The position numbers and the translations under genes are program-made. The notes beneath the pieces were generated by a model. The model was not told where the DNA came from, ran no database searches, and saw only the letters and a list, made by a program, of their open reading frames with translations. This document shows, piece by piece, positions 59,878-64,000 of a stretch of DNA of 64,000 bases; the stretch's first letter is position 1; each line of letters begins with the position of its first letter. This stretch comes from Rhodoblastus acidophilus (GTDB lineage Bacteria > Pseudomonadota > Alphaproteobacteria > Rhizobiales > Beijerinckiaceae). The stretch lies in contig NZ_FYDG01000010.1 of the NCBI RefSeq assembly GCF_900187365.1, forward strand, positions 1 to 64,000, given 5' to 3'.

Positions 59878-61341
59878 GTGAGCGAAGGCTCGTCGGCATC
59901 CCCAGCCAAGGGGCGATTCTCCGACGCGAAGGAGCATCTCGGCGCCATCGACGCAGCGACGGCAGGCGTGCTTGTCGCCGCCTCCGCCGACGTCTCTCTT
60001 GTCATGGACAAGGAGGGCGCGATTCTCGACGTCGCCTTTTCGAACGTGGACCTCGCCAAGGAGTTGGGCGGCCGCTGGCTCGGACGGCGCTGGGCCGATC
60101 TGGTGACCAGCGAGACGCGGCCGAAAGTGGACGACCTGCTCCGAGAGGCCAATCCTCGGCAGCCGACGCGCTGGCGACAGGTCAATCATCCCTCGGCGTC
60201 GGGCGGCTCCGACGTCCCCGTGCGCTATTGCGCCGTGCGGCTTGAGACCGAATCGCGCGTGGTGGCGGTGGGACGCGATTTGCGCGCGCTGGCGGCGCTG
60301 CAACAGCGCCTCGCCGACGCGCAGCAGGATATGGAGCGCGAATATGCGCGCATCCGGGACGCTGAAAAGCGCTATCGCCTGCTTTTTCAGCTTTCGAACG
60401 AACCGGTCGCCATCGTGGACGCCAGCACGCAACGCATCGTTGAAGTGAATCCCGCGGCGGCCACATTGTTCGGCGTCGACCCCAGACGCATTCCCGGCGC
60501 CTCGTTCAACGATCTTTTCGATGCGCGCAGCCGGCAGGCCATTCAGTCGTTTGTCGCCGCCGCGCGGCTCGCCCCGCGCGTCGACAACGTCATGGTCGAG
60601 ATCGCTTCGAACGGCGTGCGGGTGCTGATCTCGGGCTCGCTGTTCCGGCAGGACAGCGCCGCGCATCTGCTGGTGCTGTTTTCGCGGGTCGAGGGCGGCG
60701 CCGGCCCCCGCACCGAGCAGGACGCCAATGTGCTCCAGATGGTGGTCGCCATGCCGGAGGCCTTCGTGGTCGTCAGCTCCGACCTCCGCGTGATCGGCGC
60801 CAACGCCGCTTTTCTCGATCTCGCCCAGGTCGGCGTCGAGGCGCAGGCCCGGAACGAAAAGATCGAACGCTGGCTTGGCCGCCCGTCGATCGACGTCGGC
60901 ATTCTCTTCGCCAATCTGCGCGCTCACGGCGCCGTCCGGCATTTTTCGACCATTGTGCGTGGAGAACTCGGCTCCACCGAGGATGTCGAGGTGGCCGGCG
61001 TGCTGCTGCCGGGCGCAGGCGACCCTTGCTATGGGCTGACCATCCGCGCGGTGGGCTGGCGTCCCGGCAGCGAGCGGCTGGGCGGCCGCGAATTGCCCCG
61101 CACCGTCGAGCATTTCATCGACCTCGTCGGGCGCGTTCCGTTGAAAAACCTTGTGCGCGAGACGACCGACCTGATCGAACGCCTGTGCATCGAAGCCGCG
61201 CTGGAGCTCACCCACGACAATCGCGCGGCCGCGGCGGAAATGCTCGGCCTCAGCCGGCAAGGGTTTTACGCCAAATTACGGCGCTACGGTCTCGGCGACC
61301 TGGGCGAGGACGAACCCAACCTGGATGACGATGGGGCGTGA
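59878..61341 (+). CDS. ppsR: Transcriptional repressor PpsR/CrtJ
   Basis: About 487 residues from GTG 59878, preceded by AGGAA; an in-frame TTG at 59860 is less likely. Two to three PAS domains (YRLLFQLSNEPVAIVDASTQRIVEVNPAAATLFGV and MVVAMPEAFVVVSSDLRVIGANAAFLDL) and a C-terminal Fis-type helix-turn-helix (LTHDNRAAAAEMLGLSRQGFYAKLRRYGL). Cys437, just before the HTH in ERLCIEAALELTH, is the redox Cys position of CrtJ. It should bind the TGT-N12-ACA sites found across this cluster. Confidence 0.95.
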   Translation: MSEGSSASPAKGRFSDAKEHLGAIDAATAGVLVAASADVSLVMDKEGAILDVAFSNVDLAKELGGRWLGRRWADLVTSETRPKVDDLLREANPRQPTRWRQVNHPSASGGSDVPVRYCAVRLETESRVVAVGRDLRALAALQQRLADAQQDMEREYARIRDAEKRYRLLFQLSNEPVAIVDASTQRIVEVNPAAATLFGVDPRRIPGASFNDLFDARSRQAIQSFVAAARLAPRVDNVMVEIASNGVRVLISGSLFRQDSAAHLLVLFSRVEGGAGPRTEQDANVLQMVVAMPEAFVVVSSDLRVIGANAAFLDLAQVGVEAQARNEKIERWLGRPSIDVGILFANLRAHGAVRHFSTIVRGELGSTEDVEVAGVLLPGAGDPCYGLTIRAVGWRPGSERLGGRELPRTVEHFIDLVGRVPLKNLVRETTDLIERLCIEAALELTHDNRAAAAEMLGLSRQGFYAKLRRYGLGDLGEDEPNLDDDGA

Positions 61342-61358
61342 CCCAACCGTAAATCCCA

Positions 61359-61388
61359 CTTGACACTTTGGGCTGTCAAGTTTAGCGT
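61359..61388 (+). promoter_or_regulatory. Candidate bchG promoter overlapping an inverted repeat
   Basis: Inverted repeat CTTGACA-N8-TGTCAAG (61359-61380). Its left arm is a TTGACA -35; 17 nt later TAGCGT (61383-61388) is a weak -10. Transcription would begin at or near the bchG ATG (leaderless). The arms are swapped relative to PpsR sites (TGTCA-N8-TGACA), so the binding protein is unknown. Confidence 0.42.
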
Positions 61389-61394
61389 TTTTAC

Positions 61395-62258
61395 ATGCAA
61401 AAGCCTCAATTGTTCGCCGTCCTTGAACTACTTAAGCCCATCACCTGGTTCGCGCCGATGTGGGCCTATATGTGCGGCGTGGTGTCGAGCGGCGTCCCGA
61501 TCAAGTGGGGCGCGGCGCTTCTGGGCGCGGTGCTCGCCGGGCCGCTGGTCTGCGCCACCAGCCAGGCGGTCAACGATTGGTATGATCGCGAGGTTGACGC
61601 CATCAACCAACCGGAACGCCCGATCCCATCAGGCCGCATTCCGGGAAACTGGGGCTTTTACATTGGCTGCGTCTGGAGCGTGCTGTCGCTGATCGTGGCC
61701 GCGACCCTGGGTTCCGCGGTGCTGGCGGCGGCCGTGCTTGGCCTGGCGCTCGCCTGGGCCTACAGCGCCCCTCCCTATCGCCTGAAGCTGAACGGCTGGT
61801 ACGGCAATTCGGCTGTCGCGCTTTGCTATGAGGGTTTGCCCTGGTTTACCGGCGCGGCGGCGATGACCGGCGCCTTTCCGAGCGGCGCTGTGGTGCTGTT
61901 CGCTTTCCTTTACAGCTTTGGCGCCCACGGCATCATGACCCTGAACGATTTCAAAGCGATCGAAGGCGACAAGGTCATGGGCGTGCGCTCGCTGCCGGTG
62001 CAGCTCGGCGTGGACAAGGCCGTGCGTCTGGCTTGCGTCGTCATGGCGGCGCCGCAAGTGGTGGCGATCTTCCTGCTCGCCAAATGGGGGCATCCTTTCT
62101 ACGCCGTGCTCGTCGTCGGTCTGTTTGTCGGCCAACTCGTGCTGATGGCGCGACTGCTGCGCGACCCTCGTGGGCAGGCGGCTTATTACAATGCGACCGG
62201 CACGACGCTTTATGTGTTGGGCATGCTGGTCAGCGCCTTCGCGCTGCGTGCGGGGTGA
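61395..62258 (+). CDS. bchG: Bacteriochlorophyll synthase (geranylgeranyl bacteriochlorophyll synthase)
   Basis: A 287-residue UbiA-family prenyltransferase with the prenyl diphosphate motif N60-D-x2-D64-x3-D68 (NDWYDREVDAINQPERPIPSG), and second motif DFKAIEGDKVMGVRSLPVQLG. It esterifies bacteriochlorophyllide with geranylgeranyl or phytyl. No ribosome-binding site is visible, in line with a leaderless transcript or readthrough from ppsR. Confidence 0.96.
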   Translation: MQKPQLFAVLELLKPITWFAPMWAYMCGVVSSGVPIKWGAALLGAVLAGPLVCATSQAVNDWYDREVDAINQPERPIPSGRIPGNWGFYIGCVWSVLSLIVAATLGSAVLAAAVLGLALAWAYSAPPYRLKLNGWYGNSAVALCYEGLPWFTGAAAMTGAFPSGAVVLFAFLYSFGAHGIMTLNDFKAIEGDKVMGVRSLPVQLGVDKAVRLACVVMAAPQVVAIFLLAKWGHPFYAVLVVGLFVGQLVLMARLLRDPRGQAAYYNATGTTLYVLGMLVSAFALRAG

Positions 62259-62265
62259 GGCCGTC

Positions 62266-63639
62266 ATGAGCGTCGCCTCCGAGCCCTCTTTGGATCCCGG
62301 GATGCGCGACGCTTCGTCGTTGCTGACCTGGACGGGAATTATCCGCCTTGGTCTGGTGCAGGCTTCGCTTGGCGCGATCGTCGTGTTGATGACGGCGACG
62401 ATCAACCGGGTGATGGTGGTCGAGCTTGCCTTCCCCGCTGTCATTCCCGGCCTGCTCGTGGCCCTGTTTCACGGCGTACAGGTGATGCGTCCCGCCTGGG
62501 GCCATCAATCCGACGTCAACGGCCGCCGCACGCCCTGGATCATCGGCGGCATGGCCGCGCTGGCGGTCGGCGGCGTGCTCGCGGCTGCAGGCGCAGCCCT
62601 CGCCAACGCGTCGAAACTGGAAGGCCTCGCCGTCGCCGCATTGGGCTTTTTGCTGGTCGGCTGCGGCGCGGGCGCGGCGGGCACCAATGTGCTGGCGACT
62701 TTGGCTGCGCGTGTGGCGCCGCAACGTCGCGCCGCCGCCGCCACGCTTGTTTGGGTCATGATGATCGTCGGTTTCGCGGTGACGGCGCCGCTCGCCGGAC
62801 ATTACCTTGACCCCTATTCCGGCTCGCGATTGATCGAAGTGACTGGCGTCGTCTGTCTGGCGGCCTTTGCCGTGGCGTCGCTGGCGGTGATCGGCGTTGA
62901 AACACATTCGCGGCCGCGCGCGGCGGCCCAACGCCGGACCAATTCGTTCCGCGAGGCCTTTCACGAGGTTTGGTCGGAACCCGCGGCGCGGCGCTTTACG
63001 GTTTTCATCTTTGTCTCCATGCTCGCCTACAGCGCCCAGGAATTGCTGGTGGAGCCGTTCGCCGGGCTCGCCTTCGGGCTGACGCCGGGGGTTACGACAA
63101 AGCTCGCCGGTCTGCAGCATGGCGGCGTTCTGCTCGGCATGATCACGGTGGCGATCGGCGCCTCCGCCATCGGCGGGCGGCGGCTGGGCGACCTGAAATT
63201 GTGGATCGTCGGGGGTTGTCTCGCCGCTTCCGCGGCGCTGGTCGCGGTCGCCGCCACGGGTCTGGTCGCCGCCGATCCCGGCCCGCTGCGTATCGCAGTC
63301 TTCGCATTGGGCGTGGGCAATGGGATCTACGCCGCCTCGGCGATTGGCGCGATGATGGGGCTAGCCGGCCATGGCGCGGAAGCGCGCGAGGGCGTGCGCA
63401 TGGGCCTCTGGGGCGCCGCGCAAGCCTTGGCGCTCGGCGCCGGCGGCTTGATCGGCGCCGGCCTTGTCGATATCGCGCGTTGGGCGCTGGGTTCGGCGTT
63501 GGGCGCTTACGGCGCCGTCTTCGTCATAGAGGCCGTCGCCTTCGTGGCCGCGGCGATGCTCGCGGTCCGCATCGGTCGCGAGGCGCCCCGGGCCGAAGCC
63601 GGGGCCGTGGAATTCGAGAGCGCGCCGACCGGCGCGTGA
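62266..63639 (+). CDS. BCD-family MFS protein (Bch2/PucC-type) between bchG and bchP
   Basis: 457 residues from ATG 62266. A 12-helix major facilitator protein starting MSVASEPSLDPGMRDASSLLTWTGIIRLGLVQASLGAIVVLMTATINRVMVVELAFPAVIPGLLVAL. WGHQSDVNGRRTPWIIGGMAALAVGG and LGVGNGIYAASAIGAMMGL are typical of the bacteriochlorophyll-delivery family. This member is the bchG-linked type known as the 44-kDa bacteriochlorophyll synthase protein in other clusters, a second paralogue of lhaA in the window. Confidence 0.9.
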   Translation: MSVASEPSLDPGMRDASSLLTWTGIIRLGLVQASLGAIVVLMTATINRVMVVELAFPAVIPGLLVALFHGVQVMRPAWGHQSDVNGRRTPWIIGGMAALAVGGVLAAAGAALANASKLEGLAVAALGFLLVGCGAGAAGTNVLATLAARVAPQRRAAAATLVWVMMIVGFAVTAPLAGHYLDPYSGSRLIEVTGVVCLAAFAVASLAVIGVETHSRPRAAAQRRTNSFREAFHEVWSEPAARRFTVFIFVSMLAYSAQELLVEPFAGLAFGLTPGVTTKLAGLQHGGVLLGMITVAIGASAIGGRRLGDLKLWIVGGCLAASAALVAVAATGLVAADPGPLRIAVFALGVGNGIYAASAIGAMMGLAGHGAEAREGVRMGLWGAAQALALGAGGLIGAGLVDIARWALGSALGAYGAVFVIEAVAFVAAAMLAVRIGREAPRAEAGAVEFESAPTGA

Positions 63640-63676
63640 GGACAGTTTCAACAGTCAGTGTGAAAAGGAGAACTCC

Positions 63677-64000
63677 ATGCCGGATCAGGATCGCTTCGAC
63701 GCGGTTGTGGTCGGTGGCGGACCGGCCGGCGCGACCGCCGCGCATGATCTGGCCCGGGCCGGACGCAAGGTTGCGCTGCTCGACAAGGCTGGCCGCATCA
63801 AGCCTTGCGGCGGCGCCATTCCGCCGCGCGCCATTCGCGACTTCGACATCCCGCAGCATTTGTTGAAATGCCGCGTCAGCATGGCGACGATGATCTCGCC
63901 AACCGACGTGCGCGTCGACATGCCCATCGAGGGCGGCTATGTCGGCATGGTCGACCGGCTCGAATTCGATGAGTTCCTGCGTGTCCGCGCCGCGGAATCC
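63677..64000 (+). CDS. bchP: Geranylgeranyl (bacterio)chlorophyll reductase, N-terminal part
   Basis: The first 108 residues of BchP, which reduces the geranylgeranyl tail to phytyl. MPDQDRFDAVVVGGGPAGATAAHDLARAGRKVALLDKAG carries the FAD/NADPH GxGxxG motif, and IKPCGGAIPPRAIRDFDIP is conserved in the family. A good ribosome-binding site (AAAGGAG) lies 8 nt upstream. The gene is cut by the window end. Confidence 0.95.
   Translation, partial: MPDQDRFDAVVVGGGPAGATAAHDLARAGRKVALLDKAGRIKPCGGAIPPRAIRDFDIPQHLLKCRVSMATMISPTDVRVDMPIEGGYVGMVDRLEFDEFLRVRAAES

Overview
This window is about 64 kb of GC-rich alphaproteobacterial DNA. Its right-hand 39 kb (about 24.3 to 64 kb) is a photosynthesis gene cluster of a purple bacterium. 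The gene set (pufQBALMC, puhABCE, bchCXYZ, bchFNBHLM, bchIDO, bchG, bchP, crtEF, crtD, crtBI, acsF, lhaA, aerR, ppsR), a tetrahaem PufC, and a neighbouring rhodoquinone gene (rquA) point to a Rhizobiales-type phototroph. A Rhodoblastus-like member of the Beijerinckiaceae is my best guess; this is inference, since no rRNA gene is present.

Left flank (1 to 24.2 kb). The window opens inside an IS256-family transposase. It is followed by a PagL-like outer-membrane protein, ilvC with a recognisable promoter and hairpin terminator, two SnoaL-like small proteins and a TPR protein. The nadABC operon has two NadQ-like palindromes. Next come a membrane-anchored alpha/beta hydrolase and a divergent acyl-CoA synthetase. 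From 11.7 to 20.2 kb lies a full ligase-associated DNA repair island: PdeM phosphoesterase, Lhr-type helicase, MBL exonuclease, ATP-dependent ligase, UdgX with an N-terminal DUF4130-like part, and a radical SAM protein. The radical SAM-udgX pair starts at a LexA-type box embedded in an apparent leaderless promoter. A module of membrane protein, FAD enzyme, YbhN-like flippase and GT2 glycosyltransferase follows.

Photosynthesis cluster. On the minus strand, crtE-crtF-bchC-bchX-bchY-bchZ-pufQ-pufB-pufA-pufL-pufM-pufC forms one superoperon, with hairpins flanking pufBA and a terminator after pufC. crtD diverges from crtE. crtI-crtB-(68-aa membrane ORF) and bchI-bchD-bchO are further minus-strand units. 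The second superoperon is bchF-bchN-bchB-bchH-bchL-bchM-lhaA-puhA-puhB-puhC-bciE-acsF-puhE, largely joined by 4-nt start/stop overlaps. Divergent from bchF, on the plus strand, run aerR-ppsR-bchG-(second BCD-family MFS gene)-bchP, the last cut by the window end.

Regulation. PpsR/CrtJ-type sites (TGT-N12-ACA/G) can be read upstream of bchC (two), crtE/crtD (one shared), crtI (two), bchI (one) and bchF/aerR (one shared). A perfect FNR-type box (TTGAT-N4-ATCAA) lies upstream of bchI. The repressor PpsR and the B12-dependent antirepressor AerR are encoded in the same cluster, so the window appears to carry its own redox/light control circuit. Not seen in this window: crtC, crtA, hemA, bchE, bchJ, pucBA, tRNA or rRNA genes, CRISPR arrays.
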